Positions 1 through 13,900 of a DNA stretch of 64,000 nucleotides are shown here, piece after piece (the first letter of the stretch is position 1; the number at the start of each line of letters is the position of its first letter). Location of the stretch: positions 23,493,893-23,557,892 of the forward strand of contig NC_092646.1 of NCBI RefSeq assembly GCF_039555335.1. Reading direction: 5' to 3'. The stretch comes from Amphiura filiformis (Eukaryota > Echinodermata > Ophiuroidea > Amphilepidida > Amphiuridae). The notes under the pieces are model-generated. The model saw only the letters and a list, made by a program, of their open reading frames with translations. It ran no database searches and was not told the origin of the DNA. Position numbers and translations under genes: made by a program.

Positions 1-1138
1 TTGTTCGTTTTCCATAGTGACGTATAGTTTTATTGTCAGTTTGCCAGCAATAGTATGTATTTATTTCTTTTGAAAAATATATAACAATAAAATCTATTTA
101 GTTTACTACAGAAATTTCACATCATTTACAAAATATAATGAATGTCTGATTTACACAACTCGATTTTAAATTGGCATTTCTTCAAACCCGATTTTCTCGA
201 AAAGTTGTTTATTCGCGGCGCCCCACTATACGCCACTATGGAATACGGACGACGAATTATATTAGCACTTCAATACTGAACAATTCTGATTTTAGAATCT
301 ACCAGTTTATTAATCGCGAAAGTCCGAGTTAAAAATCACACTTGGGAAGCTAACAGAGGGAGTACGGTGACTGAAAAGATCAGTTGTGAAAATCTATCAA
401 TTGTGCACAAATTAATTAAATCAGAGTTTAAGCTTAAATGCAATATCCAGAGTATGCACAATGGGCAAGTGGACTACGGAGTAGTCTAGGGTGCCATAGG
501 TTAGCGACATTTATTAGTATCCCACTTGATGGGAAGAAATACTAGAGCCAGAGGGAAAGACAAAAGAGGAATAGAGGATAAAAGGGATGCGAGCTAAAGC
601 AGGAACATAAACAGAGGAAAGAATGAGAACGGGGAGGCAACGAACATGACGAACAAGAAGTTGATTCAAATGAATGAAACGACTGTTCAATCTTTTAGGC
701 CTATATATTTGGGAGTTGGTTAAATTGTTCGCAATAAAACTCGGAGGGTAGTTTAATGCATTTTGCAATTTATATTCATTTACGAACCGCGAAAGACGGG
801 TGACCGCTAGTAATAATAGTAATGGAAAGAAACGGCCAAATGTTCGTCATTTTTCGTCAGTTTGGATTTTTTTACCGAACGAAAAAAAAATGAGCATCAC
901 CTCTTCCACAGATCAATCTCTTACACAAGACATACCGTCCACCACATGCATGATTGCGCATTGAGTATGTAACAGACTTCATTTGCGCAAACGTGTGGCT
1001 TATCCTATTGCTCGAGAATCCTTGATATTTTCTTAGAATTCCTTAGCAACCATGGCGGTCCGTGCACGTAAAACGCCCTCGCTGCACACATATCACACAC
1101 TACACATCTCAAAGTTTGTGCGGTTACGAATGAACGAA
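1..1138. other. No gene recognised
   Basis: AT-rich DNA with no convincing coding frame, splice-site pair or RNA gene. The open frames present are short and have no recognisable motif. Confidence 0.5.
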
Positions 1139-1720
1139 CGGGGCGTGTCGTTATTCCTAAGGATCGTTATTCCGAAGGATCGTTATTCTGAAGGTCTTTA
1201 CTCCGAATTTAAAATAAGGTTAGTTATTCCGAAGGGTCATTACTCAGAATTTAAATCTAGGCTCGTTATTACGAATTAAAAACTAGGCTCGTTATTCCGA
1301 ATTTAAAATAAGGCTCGTTATTTCGAAGGGTCATTACTCCGAATTTAAAATAAGGCTCGTTATTCCGAAGGTTTATTACTACGTAATCGAATTTATATTA
1401 AGGTTCGTTATTCCAAAGGGCCGTTACTCCGAAGTTTGGAATAACGGTCCTTCGGAATAACGACTCTTAACGTAAATTCGGAGTAATGAACCTTCGGAAT
1501 AATGACCCTTCGGAATAACAAACCTTATTATATATTCGGAGTAATGACCCTTCGGAATAATGCACCTTCGGAGTAATGATCCTTCGGAATAACGATCCCT
1601 GTTGTAAATTCGGAGTAATGACCCTTCGGAATAACGGTCCTTCGGAATAACGAACCTTACCGTAAATTAGGAGTAATGAGCCTTCAGAATAACGACCCTT
1701 CGGAATAACGAAGCGCAATC
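1139..1720. repeat. Inverted array of CGTTATTCCGAAGG units
   Basis: A degenerate short tandem array. From about 1148 to 1435 the word CGTTATTCCGAAGG and variants (with GGTCATTACTCCGAATTT) read on the plus strand. From about 1440 to 1720 the reverse complement CCTTCGGAATAACG is used. The array flips orientation near 1437, so the two halves could fold back on each other. The 110-codon minus-strand frame across it is a by-product of the repeat. Confidence 0.8.
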
Positions 1721-1727
1721 GAATAGG

Positions 1728-1868
1728 TTGGGGCAAGTTTCCAAAGTGTATGATTTGTAGAATGAACTTTTGCAAAAACATCAGAGTGTTATTTTTCAAT
1801 AATATATTGATTATATATTGACAATCGATATTTTGGCTGCTTCGACCAACAATATCTCGTCTACCCTT
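1728..1868. repeat. Dispersed repeat, copy 1
   Basis: This stretch is similar to 10490-10605. Both contain GAATGAACTTTTGCAA, GTGTTATTTTTCAATA and TTCGACCAACAATA in the same order. It is a non-coding dispersed repeat of unknown class. Confidence 0.6.
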
Positions 1869-2671
1869 AAATAAATTGAAAGAGTCGACGTGCAGGATTC
1901 AATTTAAAAAATTCAATTCAAAATATTTATTATATGTTAAGAATTTGTTATGATGGAAATAATTGATGACGTCACTATATGAGTTCATGATTTATTCCAA
2001 ATTATTGGTTATAGGGTTAGGGCTATAGTTAAAATTAAGGTTGGGGCCATGGACCCATACCATACCACAACTCTCTGAGCCCTGTAATCAGTGCATGCAT
2101 GGATAACATTTGCAGCAAACCTTTGACGAGAGTGTATTTTAAGCGTACATCGCATATCTACTGCGTTGAAACATACCTGTCTCTGATTGGCTGTTGAGGC
2201 GATCTGCCGTTGCCAAGTGGAAATTAATGAACTTTGCGCCTTACGCGTTGTAAGTTCCCACTTTGCAACATCACGGTAGTACGCGCTCGTCAAAGGCTTA
2301 CTGCAAAATATTATAATTTAGGGGTTTCATTAATATAATTTTCATGACTAAACGGTTGTTTATGCCCGAGGCCCGAGTGTATATACAACCGTTAGTCATG
2401 TCATGAAAATATATGAATGAACCTCGTTCATACATACCAGAACACTTTGTGATTCTTATTTCATTAAAATAATAACAAAAAATTACAAGGAACGTTATTA
2501 AAAAACATGATTTTCCTTGCATTTTCCCTACCCGGCGATTGCACATCCGGGACACCGGGCATGAACGTTGTTTATGCCCGGCTCTCGACCAATCATGCGC
2601 GCTGTTACATAGCGTGTATGTATGAAATGATGATTTCATTGATCTGATATAAATTACATTTGGCTTAATAT
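1869..2671. other. No gene; one short hairpin
   Basis: No gene recognised. A hairpin pairs 2343-2359 with 2385-2400 (arms CATGACTAAACGGTTGT and ACAACCGTTAGTCATG, one bulge). The words TTGTTTATGCCCG near 2353 and 2568 repeat. Confidence 0.45.
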
Positions 2672-2675
2672 TTAA

Positions 2676-4548
2676 AGGTGAACCTCATTGAAAATAAAGT
2701 TATATATCAATGGAAAGCTTATGATGTCAGGAATCAGAAAAGAATATTTTTTATTTGCATAGCGTACCAGGCTAGACATAATCTCCATGCAAAGATTGGA
2801 TATTGGCACCCCCCCTAAATTACAAAACGAAATCGTTCAAATTGGGCGCTTTCGTTGATGACGTCAGCCCAGGGACACACAGTTACTTCCGGGTTTGATT
2901 GTAAACACAATGTCCGTGTATTTCGGGCCAATGCACGAAGTCTGTCATTGTCAACTTACTTTACATGAAAAATATCTTCAATAAAATAAGAATAACATGA
3001 AGGAAATATCATGATCAAATTAAGAATGAAGTTCCTGAATAAAGTGTGTGGATTTAAAAATGGGAAAGTGCTGGCCGGGGTGATTTGGGATAGGCCAAGC
3101 CATCACGATATGCATAGGGAATATTACAGTAAAGCACGAAGAGCGAAGATTCGCCGAAGAACCGGAATGAAAACAGATTACAAAAAAAATAACTGCTAGT
3201 GCTACCAGTACAGATCGTCACACCAAGTTGAGATGAACATATCACAATGAGAAAATGAAGGAATAGAATAAGGTACATGTACAGGATTTTTTAATTATTT
3301 CTTAGCTTTACAACCAGTCATGGCCGGTCATGTATGATAGGCGAACTCGTACCCGTATACATACATACGGGATGAGCTCAGTGACTGACGGAGTCTCACT
3401 ACGCCGAGTGTTCAGTATCCGCGACTGTACTGAACTTGCAGACAAAATGACCGATTTGATATTCACATTCTGATATTTCCAACTTATTGCTACTTCATCA
3501 GCAAAATTTATTCCTGTAAATGTTCCAAATATAAGGGAACGATTGATCAAATCTGCTGAAACACCCCATGAAACACGGAGGACGAAGCCCCGAAGCGAGT
3601 CGCTGTGTTTGTGCATACCCGTCCCTGCAATTCAGCAGCAATTTACGCATCGTGTTCGTTAATCCATAAAACATGAATGTTTCACTTTTTCAGTACCGTA
3701 CACTGATTGTACTATCATTAAAGAATCATGACACAAGTGACAATATTTTAATTTTATTCAGATTTCAGAATTCCATCAAATAACGGCATACTAAGCCTAA
3801 ATTGTATTTATAAGTATCTGCCCGAGTATCTGTTTCTTTCAATCGCGATTGTGTGGAAAGAATGTATTACCGCAATACGCTGAAAACCTTTTATGGGCTG
3901 GATTTGATGAAATCGGCGGTTTTTTATTAATTTTTCAATTACTGCAAGACGATATTTTTTTAAATCAGACATTTTTAAAATGAATCAAGAATATATAGGG
4001 AATGTCACAAACAACTATTTAATTTGTTATTCGATCATGTTTATTCAGTCCATGACATGAACGGTAGCAGCATTTGCGCATGGGATTGATCCCAGCGCGA
4101 AATTCAAACTCAATTACCCAGTTATACCCAGCCAGTTATGAAAAAAATTGTAAAAAATGTACGGAAAATTTATGTGTTGACAATAATTCTATTATTTCTA
4201 ATATATATAGAAGGAACCAGCAATTTGAAGATTCCTCTAATTTCAAGCTTTATTGTGAAAATCAGACTTGCCGGGCAGCTTGCAAAGTACAGGAAGCAAG
4301 TCTTGTTTACATGTTTCCGAGTAGGATCACGTGACTGCGAACCCTGAGCTTACGTCACGAGCATTCCCAAGGTCATAGACGATTGATTTGGGTGCTTTTT
4401 GGGCGCCTTAAAAAAGACCAAAAATTCAATCATTTTTTTAATTTTTCAGCTTTATTAGCAATCAAAAAAATCGGAAAAAATAATTTTAATATCCTCACAT
4501 CATAAGCTTTCCATTGATATATAACTTTATTTTCAATGAGGTTCACCT
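2676..4548. mobile_element. 1.87-kb TTAA-flanked element with long inverted ends
   Basis: The ends are perfect inverted repeats for about 51 bp (beginning AGGTGAACCTCATTG), with weaker pairing further inward around GACGTCAGCCCAGGG near 2860 and its counterpart near 4350. Both ends abut TTAA (2672-2675 and 4549-4552), the target-duplication signature of the piggyBac superfamily. A 3-bp TTA/TAA reading, as in PIF/Harbinger, is slightly less symmetrical. Inside are only short frames (for example 3011-3199 plus and 3308-3616 minus) with no transposase motif, so it is most likely non-autonomous. Confidence 0.75.
4526..4531 (-). promoter_or_regulatory. Candidate polyadenylation signal AATAAA
   Basis: On the minus strand AATAAA lies about 255 nt beyond the Reeler stop codon, inside the right inverted repeat of the 2676-4548 element. 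If it is used, the transposon end supplies the gene's 3' end. Another AATAAA is near 4451-4456. This is positional inference only. Confidence 0.25.
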
Positions 4549-4785
4549 TTAACAAATTTATCGATTCTCATGTCTCTATTCCAGTCACCACCATTGTAAG
4601 TTTCAACTTCGTAACTTTATAAATGGCCGCGCAAAGTAAGCACAAAACCTGTGATTTGGATGGTGTATTGACTCCTCTATAATATAGATCGAGATATTAG
4701 ATTACCGTTTGGTTTCATGATGATATTTCTTAATGTATTATGACCGAATCATATATATATATACCCTATAGGTGTGCCTATGGGT

Positions 4786-4930
4786 TTATGGGTTAGCTTG
4801 TTGGAGATCATACAGCCATTTTCCAAAGTCATCCTGTTTTGTGTTTTCATATGCCTTCATTCCAGCATATGTTAGTTGACTTGACTTCACGCCCATCCAA
4901 TAGATTATTTTCTCTTCCACTATGGTTGCT
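4786..4930 (-). CDS. Reeler gene exon 4 (last coding exon)
   Basis: It begins after the acceptor GCATTTTCAG and ends with TAA at 4788-4786. It encodes the last Reeler strand (ATIVEEKIIYWMGVKSS) and a polar C-terminal tail. It is homologous to the lone exon at 39967-40126, and about 65 nt of adjoining intron is also conserved. Confidence 0.87.
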
Positions 4931-7900
4931 CTGAAAATGCACAAACAAATAATGATTTAAAATTGCATTTTATTTCAAGCTTGATTTATATCTTTTCACA
5001 TTCACATTCTTATTACTGGCGTCCCGGGAAGAATTATAAATGAGCGACAAAATTGCAAAATCACCTGCAATGATCCAAAATGCATGAAAATGTGTAAAAT
5101 ATATCTAGAAATGACGCAAGAATTGCGACTTTGACATCGAAATTTTTGAACCACCCTAACTAGTTGCGCTTGAATATATTCATTCATTCATTCGTTCATT
5201 CATTCATTCATTCATTCATTCATTCATTCATTCATTCATTCATTCATTCATTCATTCATTCATTCATTCATTCATTCGTTCATTCATTCATTCATTCGTT
5301 CGTTCATTCATTCAACAATTCATTCATTCATTCGTACATTAATTCATTCGTTCCTTCGTACTTTTTTATTTAACACGGCGCAAACAATCAGCCTAGGGCA
5401 CAAACTTAGCAATTAACCCTTTGTGCACCAGGCAGGTAGTTATATTGGGCCATTCCATTTAAAATCCATACTACCCCTGTGGAAAATTTTGGAAATATCT
5501 TCCGCATAGGGAGTATGTTTTTCAAATGTAATTTGCATTTTGAAACCCATTCTCCCCCTGTTTATGGATTTACCTATTTATCTTTCACAACTGGAGTAAG
5601 TATTTCAAATGGAAGTTACCCAATTGTCTATTCTATTTGAAACTTATACTCCCTCTGTGGAAAACTTTACTTAATCTTCCTCAGGGGGAGTGTGGATTTT
5701 AAATGGAATATCCCATTCCGGCCTTGTTCCAAGCAGTCGGATTTTGTTCTCAATCAATTAATATACTTACACGAATTCCAGTGGTCCTTCATTTGAATTA
5801 GGAGCAGTCCAGTCGACCAGTAAGATAGTTTTAACAACAGCACTTGTGTGACCCCAAGCATTCTGAAATAATAATTTATACATCCGTGTATACAATTAGA
5901 GGTGTTTTAGAATGATGTAAGGTGTTTTTGCCACGGCAGTGGCACTAATATGGAAGGTGCACTTAATCTAAACAATAGCCCATTCGGGTGCTATGTGGGT
6001 CTCTTATCTTTTAATACACTTCTAGTGCCCGTTTCTATTCATCGTTATGTATTCTTCTCCCGTGCATTATTTTCGCGAACTACCCTTCATAGCCCAAATT
6101 ATATAAACCTGCACGCTAAACAATGCATTATCTAAAACCCGCACGCTAAACAATAGATTCTAGATAATACGTGCACGCTCAAATACTAGAAATACTACTT
6201 TCACATAACTATATAGTAGAGTTAGGTGGCGCTTTCGACACAGAGGTCACATAACTATATAATTGTCTGCTCGATATATATACCATCAAAAAAGTACGAA
6301 TATACATTCTGTGGTGTTAAAATGGTACAGTTACAAACGGTGTTCTATTTTGCAAATATCATTGTCATAAATTATGATTAATGACCTCAAATAAATCAAA
6401 CATCAAATGAGAATAATCGAGCTTCTATTAATTAAAAAGGGCCGAAAACAGGTGGATCATAATTATACAAGATGACACCATTGCAAAATATTCAGCATTT
6501 TACAAATGAAATACATGTACAATGTAGGCCTATATCTAAAATAACATGGCCGGGCCCGGGAAACACACACTAGCGCATAATATCATGATTTAAATTGTAA
6601 AATCCCAATGTCGTGTGTTTTAATATAAGTAGATTTTAAAGTTCAAATGATAGAGCTATAAAGTCCAGTTGATATTTTTTCTCTCATCTCAATTCACCGT
6701 AGTACTAGTCAGACATCTAAATCGATCGTTTCCAGGTGAACTGGTTCAGTGCTCTCTGTGTTCGAAACCACGATATTAAATGATCAGAACATAAAGTCAA
6801 TTGGTTACAAACCATGCGTGAATAAGTTACTAAAGTATGACGTGTGGCGCAATCGATACCATTGATAGCTAACTTATACAGGGATTGATTTTCTTTACCA
6901 GTTAAATGCTACCTAGCTGGTCAATGGCCTGACTGTGTTTTTAAAATGTAAGATATTTTCCCTAATATTAAAACTAATATAATGAATGCAGCAATTAATA
7001 TTGCCTATTGTTTTAATACACTCAAAGTGTATGACGGATAATGTACTCGTGCAAATGCATTCGTCAAGATAATTGCACTTGCCATGGAGTTTTTGCATTC
7101 AGCTCTCGAGCCTATCGGCTCTCGAGCTAAATGCAATAACTCCACGGCGCGTGCGATTATCTTGACGAATGCATTGCACTCAGTTCATTATCCTTATCAT
7201 AACTTTATTTATTACACCCAATGTTGGCGGAATTTATGTCTAATAACATCTTTAATTAAGGGCTCATACTGCTATTTTTGCCACATTGGCATGCATGAAG
7301 TTGGGTTAGACCAAAGCTTGGCTCATTATGTCAGTGTACTATGCTTCGTCCTGAGTTCTATTCAACTATATTCATGCACTCCAAGCCATAGAATTCACTG
7401 ACTAGTCTGCTAGAATGCATGATGACAGCTGATGACCATGAGAAATAAACAATTCAAGATTAGATGACATTCATGTGATTCGGCTGGTTAAAAGTAGTTC
7501 AAAATGTAATAAATTGAACTTAATATTTTAAAAATTAATCTTGTCTTTTCAATTAAACATAAAAATCGGGTTTGAAATAAAGTTTCTTTTAATTTTTCTA
7601 GGACCTATATAGTATATAAATATAGCTTAATCACATGTAGGCCTAGGCATGTATCTGACAAGCTTGTTGAATGGTCTATGGTTTATATTAGGTCTAACAC
7701 TCTTTTGTCATGTTTGTTTTAACATTGTTCCTAAATTGCTTGAGGGGGGCACCTAACACAATGGTCATATGGGTAGAGACCCCAGCTTTTGGACAGCGCA
7801 GTTCCCCACAGACCCCTGAATTTGACCAAAACGGCGCACTGAAAGACCCTTAATTTCAAGACCCCTAAATTGATCTAATGCGAGCCATTTTGTGAGGACA

Positions 7901-10900
7901 GAAAATTTTGGAGTTATAAATTAGAGAGTTGACATTAAAATTTTAGGACAGGAGTCTTTTGGATTGTCGTGAAACATGGTAGATGTAAGCGCGAAAAAGT
8001 CATAGATTGTCGTGAAACTGCTTGATGGGATCACAATTAAGCGCCCACAATTTAAAGACACAACAAGGTCATAATGTGGTCAGTTGAGCATTTTCATGAA
8101 ACGTGGTGGATGTGATCACAATTAAGCGCCAAACATTCAATATCATGTCAAGGTCATCTGAGGCCTGCTGTTGGATTGTTGGACGGTAATGAATTTTGGT
8201 GGGTGTCATCATCTTTCAGCGAGGAAAATTTTCAAGGTTATCTGAGGTCAATTGAATATTGATTGTTGTATGCAACCGACAACATTTTCATTGATTTGAG
8301 GCCAATTCATGACCGTTTTCAACCAAATTTTCGCATTACCGTCTCGGTATATTCTTCAATCTCCCGTATGAATTTGGTGACATTTGGATCGAAACTGATA
8401 GAGCCTTTGATTAACTCACATACATAGTCGCATACAACATTTCCCTATTTATTGTGAGATTCTGATTTAAATATATTTAGCACACATTTTAAGAGTAAAT
8501 TTGTATTTGTATTTCTTAGTATATCCTTGGTGGTATTTACCAATAAATACCCATATGTCATGTATGTCCCATTCGGTTAATTAATTTACACACAAAACAA
8601 ATTACCAGCATATCAGGCACTTATCAATGCTAAATTATGAAACTTGATCTTCAGCCGTGGCATTGTCTTTTGTAAAGACATTTCTTGTTAAAGCCATATT
8701 ATTACATTTTCAAACAAAATAGATTAGCATTTCGTTGCCATAAAATGTAAGCTTTTACTGTCAGATATATCCCTTTTATTTTTGAGCCGAACAACTACGG
8801 CAAAGCAAAGAAAATTGGAATTTACTACCAGCGCACATGTCGCCAAAACGTAACACTCCTTCTGTCATTGTTGTGTATATCACCGTCCCGCACGCCGTGT
8901 ACGTACTGTGTGTTATGAACTTCGTGTATGCGTTCGACTAATAATTCCATCGTAATAATAAAGCGCCGGATTTTGACAAAACTACAGCACCTAGAGTCTT
9001 GATTTTTGCAGGGTATATTGGTTTAATAAAGTACAATTTAATCGTGTAAAAAAAGGAATCTTAAAAATTCAGTGAGGGCGTCTTCTTCAGCAAATGTTAT
9101 AATATGGCTTTAATGTGTATTATTGGCTATTGTTTGCCATTGGTCATGTTGAAAATACATCAATACTTCACTTCAGACCCAGAGGATGATTTGACCCACA
9201 CAAGATACACCAGAGAAATTGATTCAATTAGAACGACTGCATAAGCATAAGACGCTAAGTTTATTGGAAACATTGATGCATAAATGGATAGTTGTAAATG
9301 TTATGAGTTTACAGTAATGATTTTCTTCTTTAGAAAAATGTTGTTGATCAAGCTTTGAAATGAAATTTAGACACAGAAAAAGTAATAAAAAACATTAAAA
9401 TTATGAACAAAAAACTATAAAAAAAAAAATATATATATATATTTTTTAAAGGGCCGACCCTGATTTTGGCCAATTTTGGGTCGGTCGGTGGAGGGCAAGC
9501 AAACATTGTTTTGGCCTTATCTGCATGCATATCAATATGACCAAAGACATGAAACATTAATCGGATATTAACGTTTGCACAGTATTTATTGTGTGAGCTG
9601 AGAGTACACCAGACTAATCGAATTGTATTCTGAATACGAGGAATGTCCTTCTGATATCAAATAATCTAATGATATGTACTTAAAGTGTATATAGCTGGGA
9701 TGAAAAGCCGACGCACGCTCAATTGAAAATGACGACCTTTCATATTGAAGCTATACATTTTTTTCCCCAAAAGATCTAAATTGTTTTGGTGTTTTGGGGA
9801 AAAAATCCATATCTTCAATACCACCACTAGACGAAATACAGTCACTCGTTTTCACATTTTGACCACTGTCTAAGCTTGCCTGACACCACCGGCACCAAGT
9901 TATTTTCTGCGTGGACCAGACAGATGTTAGTTGAGTTGGGACTTTCCTGCCGCTCGCCGTTGCGGCAGGCAGTATGATATATATCAGCCAATGACATGCC
10001 TTGATTCTGTCAGAGTGTCTGCAATGCGCGTGCGTCATGCCGCTCAGCGGCAAGCGGTATGAAACCAGCATTAGTGATGATGCTCTGCGTGTACTTACAT
10101 GTTTTGTACCACAAGTCAGAAGTCCTGTTCCGGTAGGTGGTGAAGAGAACTCGCCGATTATTTTTCCATTATCTTGACGACGGGCTTGGACAAATAGCCC
10201 CTTAAAAGGTGTTGTCGCTTGAACTCGTACTGTAAGAAAAGGTTTGTTCTTGAATTAAAGTTAGCAACTATTTTAAACTGTTGCGATTTGGTAGTTAAAC
10301 ATCATCTTGCGAATAGTAGTGACCTTTGGCAAAGAATGCATTGATCATTTCATAGCGAGTGTGTAGAAGAATTCAAATATCACAGATATAGGCTACTTTT
10401 GTAGGTCCTGTGGTTCTGTTCTTGAGTTATGTTGTATAGAGGGCTGAATCAACAATTTGTAACACGTATCATAACAATAAACCAAGCATGTTTTCAAAGT
10501 ATATGATTTTTAGAATGAACTTTTGCAAGACGCCAAAGTGTTATTTTTCAATATTATATTGATTTTGGCTGATTCGACCAACAATACCTAGTGAACCCTT
10601 ATGGGATGGGGTATGAACGTTTGGACAGTATTTATTGTGGGATATTAGAGCACATCAGACAGTGCCAGTGCATTTTGGTGTTGTGTCTGATGTAATAGTC
10701 AGACACGGTAGGTATGGTTCAAATATACACTTTAATGACAACTTATCAGGTTAGCATTTAGGTGATTGATATCTGGTAGGCGTAGAGATATTTGCGCATG
10801 CGCGATCCAATTACATAATGCGTGATTAGTCACTATGAGATAGTTCCTAATGATTGGCTATCACAACATCCCCTTCTTTCCAAAAGTTTGATAAAAGTTC

Positions 10901-13900
10901 ACAAGTCCAGGAAGGGGTGTTTACTTTAGCAAACCTTGTATCACATAATAAAGTTTACAGGTGCTTTTCATGTATGTATTTGAAAACTGACAGTGTCAAT
11001 ACATACACATGAGTTTTCATTTTGGCTGGCAAATGTACATGGGTTTTTCAATTTGCCTGGTTCTTGTGTGTTGAGTGTGACTACATGTATATTTGGTATA
11101 CAATGTGTAATACTGCAATGTTACAATGTAATTCATGCCAAAAGTGAGTTTCAATAAAAAAACTTATGAAATTTGACAAAAGTTTGTAATTTTGGCTATG
11201 TATTATTTTGTTGGTGTCACATTTTTTGTATGTCAGCGTGTATGTATGTACACATCCTTGAACACATAAATTTTATAAAACAATTGGCTTTGTGCTATAA
11301 AAACACATGATCACAAGTAACAGGTTGGCAGGTTACAACTCATCCCTGTATCGAGTTGGCATTCGGCTTACTCTCCCAGACCGGGTAGTCGTAACATCCT
11401 TTCCATGTCCTGGGTCTACTGGTTGCTGCTTCTCGATACTGGTTTCTTTGGGACTTGGTGAGCTGATTGGTTTGTCTTCAAACCGGACCTTTCTTAGCTG
11501 GGTCTTGTTTGTTTCACTCTGAGGCATTCCCCTGATGTGTGCGCGGTTTCTTCTCAGCACAGATCCATTTGGTGTGGTTACTTCATATGATCTTGGTTCT
11601 TGCTGTACTCCAGTAACCACTGCTGGTTGCCAGACTTTGCTATCAGAGTTCAGCACTCTGATTCTTTGTCCATCATATAGAGGGTCAAGGTCCATTCCTG
11701 CATGCTTGTCATAGTCCTGTTTCATCTTTCTCTGCTTCTCCTTCAGCTTCTCATTTGCTCCATCTCTCTCGTGAGTCTTGTCTGCTAAATGGAAGCTGGG
11801 CAATGTAGTGCGCACTGGTCTTCCGAACAGCAATTCAGCTGGGGACGGTATTCCAGTGTCCACCGGTGTTGCTCGCAGGTTTAACATGGCTAGATGGAGA
11901 TCTTGCTTGGTTTTCTTGCATTTCTTGATCAGGGTCTTGACAGTTCTCACCATCCGTTCTGCCATTCCGTTAGACTGCGGGTATCTTGGTGAAGATGTGG
12001 TATGTGTAATTCCCCATTTCTTGCACATCTGCTGGAATGCTTCGCCTGCGTACTGGGGTCCATTGTCGCTGACGATCTCTCTGGGTGGTCCTAGTAGGCT
12101 GAAGATTCCGGATATCGCTTTGGCGATTGTCTCACTTCTTGTGTTGGGTAGCTTATGCAGTATCGGGTACTTGGAGTAGTAGTCTGTCACTAGGAGGAAG
12201 TCCTCTCCATCCAGTGCAAACAGATCGCTTGCTAGCTTCGTCCATGGATATGAGGGTACTTCATGTGGTTGGAGTGGCTCTTTGTGTTGTTTTGGCTGGT
12301 ATTCTTGGCATACATCACATGCTTTCACCTGTTTCTCGATGTCCTTGTAGATTCCAGGCCAGTAAACAGATTCACGTGCTAGCCTTCTAGTTTTCTCCAC
12401 TCCTTGGTGTCCGATGTGGAGCTGCTCCAGAATGTCTCCACGGAGTGATTCTGGCACTACGACTTGTCTTCCTTTGAATACAGTTCCGCTGGAGATTCCG
12501 AGTTCATCTCTACAGCACCAATACTGTCTGAGATCCTGAGGCAATTCTTTGAGGTTATCTGGCCATCCTTCATATATAACTTGTGACAGTGCCCTCAGGA
12601 TTGGATCTTTGGTTGTTTCTTCTTGGATGGCATCTTGCTTGCTCTGACCAAAGTTCATTAGGTCCACTTGTATGTTCTCCACTTGTATGTCCAGTGGAAT
12701 GTCTTCCATGTCTTTGGGGTTTGGGAGTCTACTCAGCGTGTCTGATAGGATCATTGTTTTTCCTGCTTTGTATGTGACATCCATGTCATACCCCTGTAAC
12801 TTCACTAAGAGTCTCTGTAGTCTTGGTGGAGCACTGGTCAGGGGCTTCTTCCATATCATCTCCAATGGTTTATGATCACTTAAGGTGGTGAAGTTCTTCC
12901 CAAATAGGTATGTATGGAACCTGGTTACGCCGAATACTAGTGCCAATGTCTCTCGCTCTATGTTAGAGTAGTTGCTTTGTGAACAGGATAGGGACTTCGA
13001 TGCGAAGGCTACAGGCTTTTCTTCCTGGAACAAGCATGCTCCCAGGCCTTTTTGTGAAGCGTCGACTTCCAGCATCGTTGGCTTGCTAGGGTCATAAAAC
13101 TGAAGACAGGTATCTTCTGACATGGACTTCTTCAGGTCTTCATAGATCTTCTGGTGGTCATCATGCCAGACAAATGGGGTGTCTTTCTTCAGAAGATCTC
13201 TCAGTGGACTGGCTTTGGCTGCAAAGTTTGGGACATATGTTGCTAGGTATGTAACAAATCCCAAGAACCGCTGTAGTTCATCTTTGTTCTGTGGTGTAGG
13301 CATTGCTTGGAGGTCCTCTATTTTCCGGGGATCCGGTTTGATTCCATCTGCTGTATACAGAGATCCGTAGAAGCTTATGCTACTCTTCTTGATAGCACAC
13401 TTACTACTGTTGAATACCAGTCCTTCTTGTTTGGCTACCTCCATCAACTGGGTGAGGTTTTTGTCATGCTCCTCCTCAGTTTCGCCAAATATCACAATGT
13501 CATCGGCGATGCTCACACACCCATCCACCTGTTCGGTGATGCGGTCCATTTCTTGCTGGAAGATGTCCTGACTAACTGATAGTCCAAATGGCAATCTCAT
13601 GAAGCACCATCGGCCGAAGGGTGTGCGGAATGTTGTTAATTCCTGCGATTCCTCTTCCAGGGTTATCGACCAATAACCTGCCTTGGCGTCAAGTTTGGAG
13701 AAAAACTTTGCCTTGGACATCTGCGGGTTGATCTCCTCCAATGTGGGGATCTTGTGTTGGCACCTCTTCAAGTTAGAGTTTAAGCGCTTGGGGTCTAGGC
13801 AAACCCTTATCGACCCGTCTTTCTTGATGGTCGTAGTGAGTGAGCTGCACCAGTCTGTGTGGTGGGTGATTTTCCTGATGATGCCTAGTTCCTCCATTTT

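Noticed and set aside
5164-5373. FIHS-repeat protein
   Set aside because: It is the translation of a TTCA microsatellite.
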